Of a DNA stretch of 7,019 nt, positions 1 through 6,423 are shown in pieces. The translations under genes were made by a program, and so were the position numbers. The notes beneath the pieces are model-generated. The model was given only the letters and a program-made list of their open reading frames with translations. It was not told where the DNA came from and did no database searches. Position 1 is the first letter of the stretch; each line of letters starts with the position of its first letter. Location: assembly GCA_046733315.1 (NCBI GenBank), contig JBKPOV010000216.1, positions 1 to 7,019 of the forward strand, given 5' to 3'. Origin of the DNA: VRUE01 sp046733315. Its GTDB lineage: Bacteria > Actinomycetota > Thermoleophilia > Solirubrobacterales > 70-9.

Positions 1-956
1 AGGTTCGGGTGATCCAAGTCGACAACCGCTCGGACCCCCAGCAAGCCGTGTTGGCCGTTCAGAAGGTGATCGAAGAAGGGGCCGATGTCCTCTTCTTCAG
101 CGGTGAGGCGCTGACCGCGGCAGCCGGATCGCCGCTCGCCGAGGAACACGACAAGCTGAACTTCGCCATCGCCAACGAACCGGGCTGGGGACCTCCGACA
201 ACCGGTCGCCTTTCCTTCAGCTCGAACCCGAGCCTCCTCAGCGAAGCCAGCGGCGGAGCTTCGTTCCTGCACGACAGGGGCATCAGACGTCCCTTCCTGT
301 TCCGCGACACGTCGCTGATCTATGGCAAAGTCGAGTGCTCGGCCTTCGAGCAGACCTGGGAGAAGCTCGGCGGCACGATCGCCGGCTCGGTCGATTTCGA
401 GAACAGCGACGAGTCGATCGCGAGCCAGGTCAGCGAGTTGCGGAGCGCCGACGCCGACGCCGTGGTCATGTGCTCATATCCACCCGGCGGCGCCGCGGCA
501 ATCAAGCAGATCCGCTCTGCCGGCATCGACGTCCCGATCCTCGGACCCGCCTCCTTCGACGGCATCTTCTGGCTGAAGGGCATCCCGAACACCGAGAACA
601 TCTACGTGACCTCGAACGGCTCGGCCTACGACCCGCCCGACAAAAGAATGGCGAAGCTGTTCGAGAGCCTCCAGCGCGCCGGCGTGGACACCGACGTTTC
701 GAGTGCCCTGCTCGCGGCCTATGCCGCCGGGCAGCTGATGCTGGGCGCAATCGAGGAAACGGGCAGCGTCGACGGGGACGTCCTGGCCGATGCGCTCGAG
801 GCAAAACCACGTGCGACGGTCATGGGCAGGGTCAGCTACACAAAGGCGGACCACTTCCCAACTGGGACGCGGTGGCCGGTCTACGTCTACTCGAACGGCA
901 AGCCGAAGCTGGTCACGGAAGTCGAGGCGCGGTTCATCCCCGAATACGGCGAATAG
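1..956 (+). CDS. ABC transporter substrate-binding protein, branched-chain amino acid (Peripla_BP_6) family, 5'-truncated
   Basis: Extracytoplasmic ligand-binding component of a HAAT-type ABC importer. The frame is open to the left edge (codons begin at base 3), so the GTG at 9 is probably internal. About 316 residues are visible against roughly 380-430 for the family, so the signal peptide and first strands of lobe 1 are missing. The opening IQVDNRSDPQQAV followed by VIEEGADVLFFSG matches the family's pattern of a 'D...SDP..A' strand and then a helix leading to 'G.DV..G'. Further family-like landmarks are YGKVECSAFEQTWEKLGGTIAG (Tyr-Gly then a helix, near residues 105-126), ADADAVVMCSYPPGGAAAIKQIR (lobe 2 ligand-contact region) and a C-terminal strand ending in IPEYGE. 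It stops with TAG 21 bp from the convergently transcribed oxygenase gene. It is the only binding protein in view and probably serves the permease/ATPase genes on the opposite strand, which is an inference from proximity. The ligand cannot be told from sequence; aromatic acids are as plausible as amino acids. Confidence 0.9.
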   Translation, partial: VRVIQVDNRSDPQQAVLAVQKVIEEGADVLFFSGEALTAAAGSPLAEEHDKLNFAIANEPGWGPPTTGRLSFSSNPSLLSEASGGASFLHDRGIRRPFLFRDTSLIYGKVECSAFEQTWEKLGGTIAGSVDFENSDESIASQVSELRSADADAVVMCSYPPGGAAAIKQIRSAGIDVPILGPASFDGIFWLKGIPNTENIYVTSNGSAYDPPDKRMAKLFESLQRAGVDTDVSSALLAAYAAGQLMLGAIEETGSVDGDVLADALEAKPRATVMGRVSYTKADHFPTGTRWPVYVYSNGKPKLVTEVEARFIPEYGE

Positions 957-977
957 GCGACGCGCAGCGACGACTCC

Positions 978-2018
978 TCATCTGGCGATCGCGCCGGCCA
1001 GGGCCGAGCGCTCGGCGAGGGCCCGATGCACGAACTCCCTGAATGCCTGGCGATAGGCGAGCGTGAACCGATCGGCGAGAGTACTGACGTCTTCGTTCGG
1101 ACCCAGCGGCAGCTCGCGCGGCTCGATCGCCGAGGTGATCGACGTGTCCTCCGCGTAGACGCGCCCGTCGTAGGCGATCGCTTGCTTGAGGCGCTCCTGA
1201 TCGAAATTCTCGAGGCCTCCCTCGATCCAATAGTGCGCCGACTCGGTTGCGCTGATCGCGCGCGCGGCGTGGAGCACGCAGCGCTCGCCATCCTCTGTGA
1301 ACAAGCGGGCCGACGTGAAGTTGGGAGCAATCACGTGATAGGCCATTTCTCGCAACGTTCCCCAAACCGCTTCCGCGTCATCGCCGAATTCCATCTTGCG
1401 GCGGAGCGTCACCTCGAGTCCGTGACGTTCCGGCTCCAACGGCTCAATCACCTCCGGCATCGCTCCCAGGGTGGCCTGGTGCACGAAGGCGAAGTGAGAA
1501 ACGTCGCGGAAGTTCTCGATCATCAGCCCGAAGGCGACCGGCAGCTCGAAGGGAGTGCCATGGCCCCACGTCCAATCGTCGGCGTCGAACCACGGCGGGG
1601 TGGGCAGATTGTCGCTTAGCGGCTCCTCCAGCACCGTCCAGACGAGGCCCAAGTGCGTACGCGCCGGATACGCAGGAATCCGGGCGCGTGACGGGATCTG
1701 ACCTTGGTCGGAAAGCGACGGGATGCGGGTGCAGGAGCCGTCCAGGCCTGCCCACTCCCAGCCGTGGTACGGGCACTGGACCGACTCGCCGCAAACCTTG
1801 CCCATCGAAAGCGAAGCGCCGCGATGCGCGCAGCGGTCGGCGACGACCGCGGGCTCCCCACCCTCGGTGAGGAAGACGGCAAGTGCCTCGCCGAGGAGTA
1901 CGGCGCGCTGGGGGCCGCTCTTGAGATCCTGGAGTCTCGCGACTGGCTGCCAGCAGCGGCGCAGCGCGAGGGAAACGTCCTCGCTGGTCGGGACTCGAGA
2001 TGGACTCTCGCGAAGCAT
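978..2018 (-). CDS. Rieske [2Fe-2S] non-heme iron oxygenase, alpha subunit (VanA/DdmC O-demethylase type)
   Basis: Oxygenase component of a Rieske-type monooxygenase/dioxygenase, cytosolic, 346 residues, close to the 340-355 usual for vanillate and dicamba demethylases. The N-terminal Rieske domain (about residues 20-125) has the cluster motif C63-A-H65, a 16-residue gap, then C82-P-Y-H85-G-W. The catalytic domain has D172-V-S-H175-x4-H180, the spacing of the bridging Asp and two iron-binding His known from naphthalene dioxygenase and dicamba monooxygenase. The E-D at 290-291, after the YWIEGG...ENFD block, is the likely third iron ligand by comparison with dicamba monooxygenase. The ATG at 2018 is the only usable start, because an in-frame TAA lies just upstream. 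No good Shine-Dalgarno precedes it. It lies 35 bp after livF, so it is likely the last gene of the operon. It needs an electron-transfer partner (ferredoxin/reductase), and none is in the window. The substrate is unknown; an O- or N-demethylation or hydroxylation of the imported compound is the natural guess. Confidence 0.93.
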   Translation of the reverse strand: MLRESPSRVPTSEDVSLALRRCWQPVARLQDLKSGPQRAVLLGEALAVFLTEGGEPAVVADRCAHRGASLSMGKVCGESVQCPYHGWEWAGLDGSCTRIPSLSDQGQIPSRARIPAYPARTHLGLVWTVLEEPLSDNLPTPPWFDADDWTWGHGTPFELPVAFGLMIENFRDVSHFAFVHQATLGAMPEVIEPLEPERHGLEVTLRRKMEFGDDAEAVWGTLREMAYHVIAPNFTSARLFTEDGERCVLHAARAISATESAHYWIEGGLENFDQERLKQAIAYDGRVYAEDTSITSAIEPRELPLGPNEDVSTLADRFTLAYRQAFREFVHRALAERSALAGAIAR

Positions 2019-2036
2019 CGTGCTGACCCGATTACT

Positions 2037-2057
2037 TTAGTGCCTTTTTTCACTCAT
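2037..2057 (-). promoter_or_regulatory. Possible coupling mini-ORF between livF and the oxygenase gene
   Basis: An ATG overlapping the livF stop (ATGA) opens a six-codon frame, MSEKRH, that contains a run of six A and ends in TAA 18 bases before the oxygenase ATG. The oxygenase has no good Shine-Dalgarno of its own, so ribosomes ending livF could re-initiate here and be passed on. This is an inference from spacing only and could be chance. Confidence 0.2.
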
Positions 2058-2755
2058 GGTTGACTCCCCAAGTAGGCGCGCAGGACATCGGGGTTGCGTT
2101 GCAGTTCGCTGCGCGAGCCCTGGGCTCGGATCTTGCCGGTGCTGAGCACGACGCAACGATCGGAGAAGTCGATCGTCCGGGCGGCGTTCTGCTCGACCAG
2201 CAGCATCGTCACGCCTTCATCGCGCAGGCCCTGGAGCAACTCGTAGATGACGTCGATCATCTTCGGCGCCAGACCGAGCGAGGGCTCGTCGAGGATCAGC
2301 AGCTTCGGCCGCCCGAGCAGGGCGCGGGCGATCGCAAGCTGCTGCTGCTCTCCACCCGAGAGGCGATCGGCGCGTTGGCGGGCCCGCTCGCGGAGGATCG
2401 GGAAGCGCTCGAGCGTCTGCTCCATCGGGGTGTCGCCATTGCCGTCGGACCGCGCCCCGAGCCGCAGGTTCTCCGCCACGGTCAGGGTCTTGAAGATGTG
2501 CCGGCCCTCGGGCACCAAGGCCAGTCCAAGCCGCACGATCTGCTCCGGCGCCATGCCGTTCAGGACGCGGCCATCGAAGACCGCCGCTCCCGAGGTCGGG
2601 CGCACCAGGCCGAAAATCGAGCGCAGGATCGAACTCTTGCCGGCGCCGTTCGGCCCGATCATCCCGAGCACTTCTCCGTGGCCGAGGCTGAGGTCGACGC
2701 CGTGTACCACCTCGATGCGCCCGTAGCCGATCCGGATCCCGCGTAGCTCAAGCAT
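2054..2755 (-). CDS. livF: ABC transporter ATP-binding protein LivF
   Basis: Second ATPase of a branched-chain amino acid-type (HAAT) importer, a peripheral membrane protein of 233 residues (E. coli LivF is 237). Walker A GPNGAGKS at 34-41, signature LSGGEQQQ at 133-140 and Walker B LLILDEP at 152-158 are intact. The switch position reads VEQN (187-190) rather than the common EHD. Gln at this place is normal for LivF, and it separates this gene from LivG. An upstream in-frame ATG at 2833 exists, but the conserved protein begins MLELRGIRIGYG, so 2755 is preferred. That start lies inside the end of the LivM-LivG gene (8-bp overlap), which suggests translational coupling. The C-terminal AYLGSQP ending matches the usual 'YLG' end of the family. 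Its partner ATPase is the C-terminal half of the upstream fusion protein. Confidence 0.96.
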   Translation of the reverse strand: MLELRGIRIGYGRIEVVHGVDLSLGHGEVLGMIGPNGAGKSSILRSIFGLVRPTSGAAVFDGRVLNGMAPEQIVRLGLALVPEGRHIFKTLTVAENLRLGARSDGNGDTPMEQTLERFPILRERARQRADRLSGGEQQQLAIARALLGRPKLLILDEPSLGLAPKMIDVIYELLQGLRDEGVTMLLVEQNAARTIDFSDRCVVLSTGKIRAQGSRSELQRNPDVLRAYLGSQP

Positions 2756-4592
2756 CGGTGGCCGCCAGGAAGGAGCTGCCGAGATAGGCCTCGACCACGG
2801 CGGGGTCGGCCTGGACATCCTCCGGAGTCCCAATCCGCAGGGTCATGCCGTCGTCGAGCACCTGCACCCGAGAGCAGAGTGGCATGACGATGCTCATGTC
2901 GTGCTCGATCAGCAGGATTCCACAGCCGAAGTCCGCCAGAACGTTGCGGAGGATCTCGACCAACTCCTCGCATTCGGCTTCGTTCAGCCCGGCAGCGGGC
3001 TCGTCGAGCAGCAGGTAGCGGGGCTGGATTGCGAGTGCACGAGCGATCCCGAGCAGACGCTGTCTACCCGGTGGCAGGGAACCGGCGGGCCGCGTGGCCT
3101 GCTCGAGCAAGTTGAGGCGAGCGAGTACGTCAGTCGCGAGCGCCACCGCGCGCCGCCTGCCCAATCCCATGCCCATCGCGCCGACGGCCACGCTCTCGAG
3201 GCCGCTCAGCTCGAGGAAAGGGAGCGCTGCCTGGAAGGTGCGACACAAGCCGTCGCGGGCGAGACGCGTCGGGGAACGCCCGGTGACGTCGACGCCGTCC
3301 AGCGAGACGGTCCCCGAGTCGGCCACCTCAAACCCGCTGAGGACGTTGACCAGCGTCGTCTTGCCGGCCCCGTTTGGGCCGATCAGCCCAAGCGCTTCGC
3401 CGGGCTCGAGCCTGAGGTCGATCTGCTTGAGAACCTGCAGGCCGGAAAAGGCGAGCGACACGCCCACGGCATGCAGGGCGCCGTGCGCCGGCCGATCGAC
3501 GCGCGGCCCGCCGACAACGGCACCCTCCGCCGCGGGCGGCGGCGCGGGAGCGCTCATGCCCAGCCGCTGTAGCCAGGGCAGCTCGCCCGCCTCCCTGCCG
3601 CCGCTCAGCCCGTTCGGCATCGTGATCATCGTCGCCAGCAGGATCAGGCCGAGGCCGATCGCGGCGAGGCCGGGAGCTTCACCGGTCGATATCGCGCCAA
3701 ATAGACCGGCGCCGTTCTCGACGCCGCGAAGCAGCTCGTTAACCGTCGCGATCGCGATCGCGCCGATGACCGCTCCGAAGACGCTGCGAACGCCGCCGAC
3801 GACCAGCATCGTCATCGTCGTCACCGTGGCGCCGAAGTAGAAGGTGGTGGGATTGAGAACGCCGGACTGGTGCACGGCCAGCGCACCGCCGATTCCGCAG
3901 AGGACCCCGCTGATGCCGAAGGCGACCAGTCGCTCCCTCATCACGCTGATCCCGATCGAGCGAGCCGCGACCTCGTCTTCGCGCGTCGCCTGCAGGCGGT
4001 AGCCGCTCGCGGACCACTTGAAGGCCAGCGCCAGGATCACCGCAGCGCCCGCCCAGAGCGCCGCCGATGCGACGCCGGTCGTGGTCGGAATGTTGACCAA
4101 GCCGCTGCTGCCCCCAGTGACGCGGTCCCAGTTGGCAACGACGTTGTAGACGACGATCAGGAAGGCGAAGGTGGAGATCGGGATCGCCAGGGTCGAGGTG
4201 CGCATCAAGGGGAGGCCGACCAAGATCGCGAGCAGGCCGGAGACCGCCGCGGCGATCAGCGTCGAGGAAAGCGATCCGAGGTGGGCCTCGACAATGAACG
4301 ACGGCAGACCCGGCGTCTGCAGCAGGGCGAAAGCCGCCGGCAGGGTGAGGAACGCCGCGACGTAGGCGCCGGCGGTCGCGAAGCCAAGCTGCCCGAACGA
4401 GTAGACGCCGCTGTTGCCGACGAAGACCTGCAGCCCGATGACGACGATCAGGTTGCAGAGAATCAGGGTGATGGTGCCTTGGAAGGAGGGCGTGCCGTTG
4501 GCGCCGATGAGGGCGGTGATCGCGATCAAAAGCAACGGCACCAGCAGCGAAGCGGCGGCGGACTGAGGTGTGCGAAAGCGCACGCCGCTCAT
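2748..4592 (-). CDS. livM/livG: Fused LivM permease - LivG ATP-binding protein of a HAAT-type ABC importer
   Basis: A single 614-residue protein carrying a transmembrane permease and a nucleotide-binding domain that are separate genes in E. coli. Residues 1-330 are LivM-like: many hydrophobic segments, the GNSGVYSFGQLGFATAGAY block (59-77) and the cytoplasmic coupling motif ATREDEVAARSIGI (202-215). A Pro/Ala/Gly-rich linker (about 330-372) leads to a LivG-type ATPase with Walker A GPNGAGKT (405-412), Q-loop RTFQ (451-454), Walker B LLLDEPAAGLNEAE (527-540) and switch EHD (563-565). The ABC signature is unusual, LPPGRQR (506-512) instead of LSGGQ. LivG proteins often deviate here (LAYGQQR in E. 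coli), but Pro-Pro is a larger departure. The ATG at 4592 overlaps the livH stop as ATGA and is preceded by GGAAAGG at a 7-base spacing (- strand, 4606-4600), which supports this start. LivM-LivG fusions are known in other bacteria. The frame is uninterrupted, so this is not a sequencing join. Confidence 0.95.
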   Translation of the reverse strand: MSGVRFRTPQSAAASLLVPLLLIAITALIGANGTPSFQGTITLILCNLIVVIGLQVFVGNSGVYSFGQLGFATAGAYVAAFLTLPAAFALLQTPGLPSFIVEAHLGSLSSTLIAAAVSGLLAILVGLPLMRTSTLAIPISTFAFLIVVYNVVANWDRVTGGSSGLVNIPTTTGVASAALWAGAAVILALAFKWSASGYRLQATREDEVAARSIGISVMRERLVAFGISGVLCGIGGALAVHQSGVLNPTTFYFGATVTTMTMLVVGGVRSVFGAVIGAIAIATVNELLRGVENGAGLFGAISTGEAPGLAAIGLGLILLATMITMPNGLSGGREAGELPWLQRLGMSAPAPPPAAEGAVVGGPRVDRPAHGALHAVGVSLAFSGLQVLKQIDLRLEPGEALGLIGPNGAGKTTLVNVLSGFEVADSGTVSLDGVDVTGRSPTRLARDGLCRTFQAALPFLELSGLESVAVGAMGMGLGRRRAVALATDVLARLNLLEQATRPAGSLPPGRQRLLGIARALAIQPRYLLLDEPAAGLNEAECEELVEILRNVLADFGCGILLIEHDMSIVMPLCSRVQVLDDGMTLRIGTPEDVQADPAVVEAYLGSSFLAATDA

Positions 4593-5473
4593 ACCCGAGC
4601 CTTTCCAATCTCTCCATCAAGCAGGCCATGCGGCCTGAAGATCAGGATCAGCACCGGGAAGGTGAAGACGATTGCGTCGCGGAACGGCACCAGGCCATCG
4701 GGCAGATAGACCCCAAGCAGGGAGGAGAGGGCGCCGAGCAGCAGGCCACCCACAACCGCACCGAACATCCTGCCGAAGCCGCCGATCACAACCGCGACGA
4801 AGCCAACCAGGACTGGAGTGAGGCCCATCGTCGGTGACACCTGGCCGGTCTGCATCACGAGGAGCACACCCACCGCGGCCGCCAACGCTCCACTGATCGC
4901 GAAGGCGATCGCGATCACCCGATCGGCGCGGACGCCAAGCAGGCGAGCCATGTCGAAGTTCTCCGCCGCCGCTCGCATCGCCAGCCCCGTGCGGGTTCGG
5001 TAGAGCAACCAGCCGAGACCGCCCAGGACGATCACCGTGACTCCGAGGGTGACGAACTCCAAGTTCGGCACCGAGATGCCGCCGATGCTGGTCGATTCGC
5101 TGATCGAGGCCGGCGTCTTGACCGATTGGGCACGAGCGTCTACAGCCACAGTCACGACGTTCTGGAGAATTGCCGCAACCGCCAGCGAAGTGACAAGCTG
5201 GGCGGAGAGGTCAGCGCTGCGCACCGGCCGGAAGGCGACGCGCTCGGCGAGCAGCGCGATTGCGACCCCAGTGAGCAGAGCAGCCACGACTGCCGCGGCG
5301 AAAGGCAGGTCGGCGAAAACGTACAGGGCGTAAGCGGCGAGCATGATGAACTCGCCGTGAGCGAAGTTCATCATTCCCATCACCGTGTAAACGAGCGTGA
5401 CGCCGAGGGCGATCAGCGCGTAGAGGCTTCCCAGGGCGAGGGCATCGATCAGGTTCTGGCCCAGCGAGGTCAA
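4589..5473 (-). CDS. livH: ABC transporter permease LivH
   Basis: Inner-membrane permease of a branched-chain amino acid-type importer, 294 residues, normal for LivH. It begins with the family's typical helix (NLIDALALGSLYALIALGVTL, residues 7-27), then the conserved VMGMMNFAHGEFIMLAAY block (31-48). The coupling motif RAAAENFDMARLLGV (167-181) is also present, and the protein ends with a TFPVLILIFRPHGLL segment (271-285). About eight hydrophobic segments can be seen. It pairs with the LivM half of the next gene. The start is TTG at 5473: the upstream codons are CCG and then the gntR stop TGA in the same frame, and the next in-frame Met (residue 32) is already inside a membrane helix. No strong Shine-Dalgarno is present, so initiation is probably coupled to termination of gntR. 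The stop overlaps the next gene by ATGA. Confidence 0.96.
   Translation of the reverse strand: MTSLGQNLIDALALGSLYALIALGVTLVYTVMGMMNFAHGEFIMLAAYALYVFADLPFAAAVVAALLTGVAIALLAERVAFRPVRSADLSAQLVTSLAVAAILQNVVTVAVDARAQSVKTPASISESTSIGGISVPNLEFVTLGVTVIVLGGLGWLLYRTRTGLAMRAAAENFDMARLLGVRADRVIAIAFAISGALAAAVGVLLVMQTGQVSPTMGLTPVLVGFVAVVIGGFGRMFGAVVGGLLLGALSSLLGVYLPDGLVPFRDAIVFTFPVLILIFRPHGLLDGEIGKARV
4600..4606 (-). promoter_or_regulatory. Ribosome binding site of the livM/livG fusion gene
   Basis: GGAAAGG on the - strand, 7 bases before the ATG at 4592, inside the last codons of livH. It is the clearest Shine-Dalgarno in the operon and fixes the start of the fusion gene. Confidence 0.55.
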
Positions 5474-5476
5474 CGG

Positions 5477-6334
5477 TCAGCTGAGCTCGAAGGCAAGCTG
5501 AGCGCAGTCGGCCCGGTATACGAGACGGGCGAACTCGAGCGGGCGCTCGTGCCCCGACCCCGTCGCTCGACCGAACTGGACGAAGCGCCCCATCAGAACC
5601 GGATCGCCAGCTTTGGCGCCAAGCTGAGACGACGCCCACTCGCTGAAGAAGGTGTGCTCGATCGAGACGGTGGCGCGGGTGAGTTCGAGCCCACTGGGCG
5701 TGGGCGGCTTCTCGCCGGTCTGGAACGCCTGCGCAGTCGGAAGCAGCCAAGGCACGTGGGCGACGGTCGAAAAAGAGTCGATGAGGAAGACTGAGGGCTC
5801 GCCGACGTCGGCTACCGCAGTGACGTATGTGATTGGCGTCAGCCGATCCTCGATCTCGAGGAAGTGCGAGACGACGTGGTCGGGCCGGCGCTTGCGCGCG
5901 CCAAGCACGGTGATCGCCAGGTCGTCGCGACGCTCAAGCAACAGTTTGACCAGCCCGGTTACCCGAACCTCACGCCGTGGCGGGGCCACGTAGGCACCCG
6001 ATCCCTTCACCCGAAAGATGGCGCCATCGCCGACGAGGAGCTCGAGCGCCGGCCTGATCACCGCCCGCGAAACCTTGAACTCTTCTTCGAGTTCGCGCTC
6101 GGAAGCAAAGCGCGCGCCAGGCTCCCAAGTCCCGGCCTCCAACGCCACCTTGAGGGACGTTGCGAGCTGGAAGTAGAGCGGTACGTCACTGTTGCGGTCA
6201 AGCTCGGCGCTACCAACCAGGGGAACCGTCGAAGACTGCTTAGGCCGGCCCCGAACCGGTTGCGTGGGCTTGGCCATTCGAGTACTGAGGATACCTTTCG
6301 CATCCGAGTCAGCGGCGCCCTTCAAATGGTCCAT
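5477..6334 (-). CDS. GntR-family transcriptional regulator, HutC-like with UTRA domain
   Basis: DNA-binding, ligand-responsive regulator, 285 residues and first gene of the transporter operon. The winged helix covers about residues 51-117: PLYFQLATSLKVALEAG, WEPGARFASERELEEEFKVS and a recognition helix SRAVIRPALELL, then the wing VKGSGAYV. The C-terminal part (about 140-282) resembles a UTRA effector domain, with QLGAKAGDPVLMGRF and the closing RPLEFARLVYRADCAQLAFEL. UTRA-class GntR proteins usually repress their own operon until a small ligand, often the transported compound or its catabolite, binds. A basic N-terminal extension contains RGRPK (28-32), an AT-hook-type core. Two starts are possible: ATG 6334 (used here) and ATG 6277, which removes 19 residues of low conservation. 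Neither has a clear ribosome site. Its TGA lies 3 bp before the livH start in the same frame. A role in controlling this importer/oxygenase operon is inferred from position. Confidence 0.92.
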   Translation of the reverse strand: MDHLKGAADSDAKGILSTRMAKPTQPVRGRPKQSSTVPLVGSAELDRNSDVPLYFQLATSLKVALEAGTWEPGARFASERELEEEFKVSRAVIRPALELLVGDGAIFRVKGSGAYVAPPRREVRVTGLVKLLLERRDDLAITVLGARKRRPDHVVSHFLEIEDRLTPITYVTAVADVGEPSVFLIDSFSTVAHVPWLLPTAQAFQTGEKPPTPSGLELTRATVSIEHTFFSEWASSQLGAKAGDPVLMGRFVQFGRATGSGHERPLEFARLVYRADCAQLAFELS

Positions 6335-6353
6335 GCCGGCCGATGAAGTCGAA

Positions 6354-6395
6354 CGCGCCTGACAGGATTCGAACCTGTGACCTTCGGTTTCGTAG
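6354..6395 (-). pseudogene. 3' half of tRNA-Arg(ACG), probable integrase attachment-site scar
   Basis: Reading the - strand, the segment runs from the anticodon loop CTACGAA (6395-6389, anticodon ACG) through anticodon stem ACCGA and variable loop AGGTC. It continues with T-arm ACAGG-TTCGAAT-CCTGT (6378-6362, five perfect pairs), acceptor strand CAGGCGC (6361-6355) and discriminator G. A matching 5' acceptor (GCGCCTG) and a folding D-arm are absent within tRNA distance upstream, so this is not a working tRNA. Upstream bases TCGGG pair only partly with ACCGA (last pair G-A). A fragment beginning at the anticodon loop and running to the 3' end is the usual identity block copied by tyrosine integrases that use tRNA genes. 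In that arrangement the inserted DNA lies on the 5' side, to the right here, and the gntR operon is the native flank. A decayed tRNA gene is the alternative. Confidence 0.75.
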
Positions 6396-6423
6396 CCCGA
6401 GACGGTGGGTCGGCTGGGCTACG
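6391..6423. repeat. 8-bp perfect inverted repeat at the tRNA fragment edge
   Basis: CGTAGCCC (6391-6398) and GGGCTACG (6416-6423) are exact inverted copies separated by 17 bases. One arm overlaps the anticodon of the tRNA fragment. It could be an integrase core or arm site, or the leftover of tRNA-like pairing; the sequence alone does not decide. Confidence 0.4.

Noticed and set aside
335..1042. Long + strand frame across the binding protein and beyond
   Set aside because: Arg-rich, low-complexity product typical of a shifted frame in GC-rich DNA; the binding-protein frame explains the region.
1026..1619. Long + strand frame antisense to the oxygenase
   Set aside because: It is a shadow of a gene with intact Rieske and iron-site motifs, and its product has no domain signs.
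2756..2833. A longer LivF beginning at the upstream in-frame ATG (2833)
   Set aside because: The extra 26 residues are Pro/Arg-rich, overlap the end of the fusion gene and have no place in the family. MLELRGIRIGYG is the usual beginning.
3747..3762. 16-bp perfect palindrome CGCGATCGCGATCGCG
   Set aside because: It lies within livM and encodes an alternating Ala/Ile membrane stretch, so codon use explains it. It may reflect the genome's taste for CGATCG but needs no site function.
3870..4709. Long + strand frame antisense to livM and livH (279 codons)
   Set aside because: Very polar product rich in Gln/Asp/Arg, the usual antisense image of membrane-protein codons.
6276..6305. Candidate GntR operator around AGTACT near the second possible gntR start
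   Set aside because: Only the central 6 bp are symmetric and flanks do not match; not enough to call an operator.
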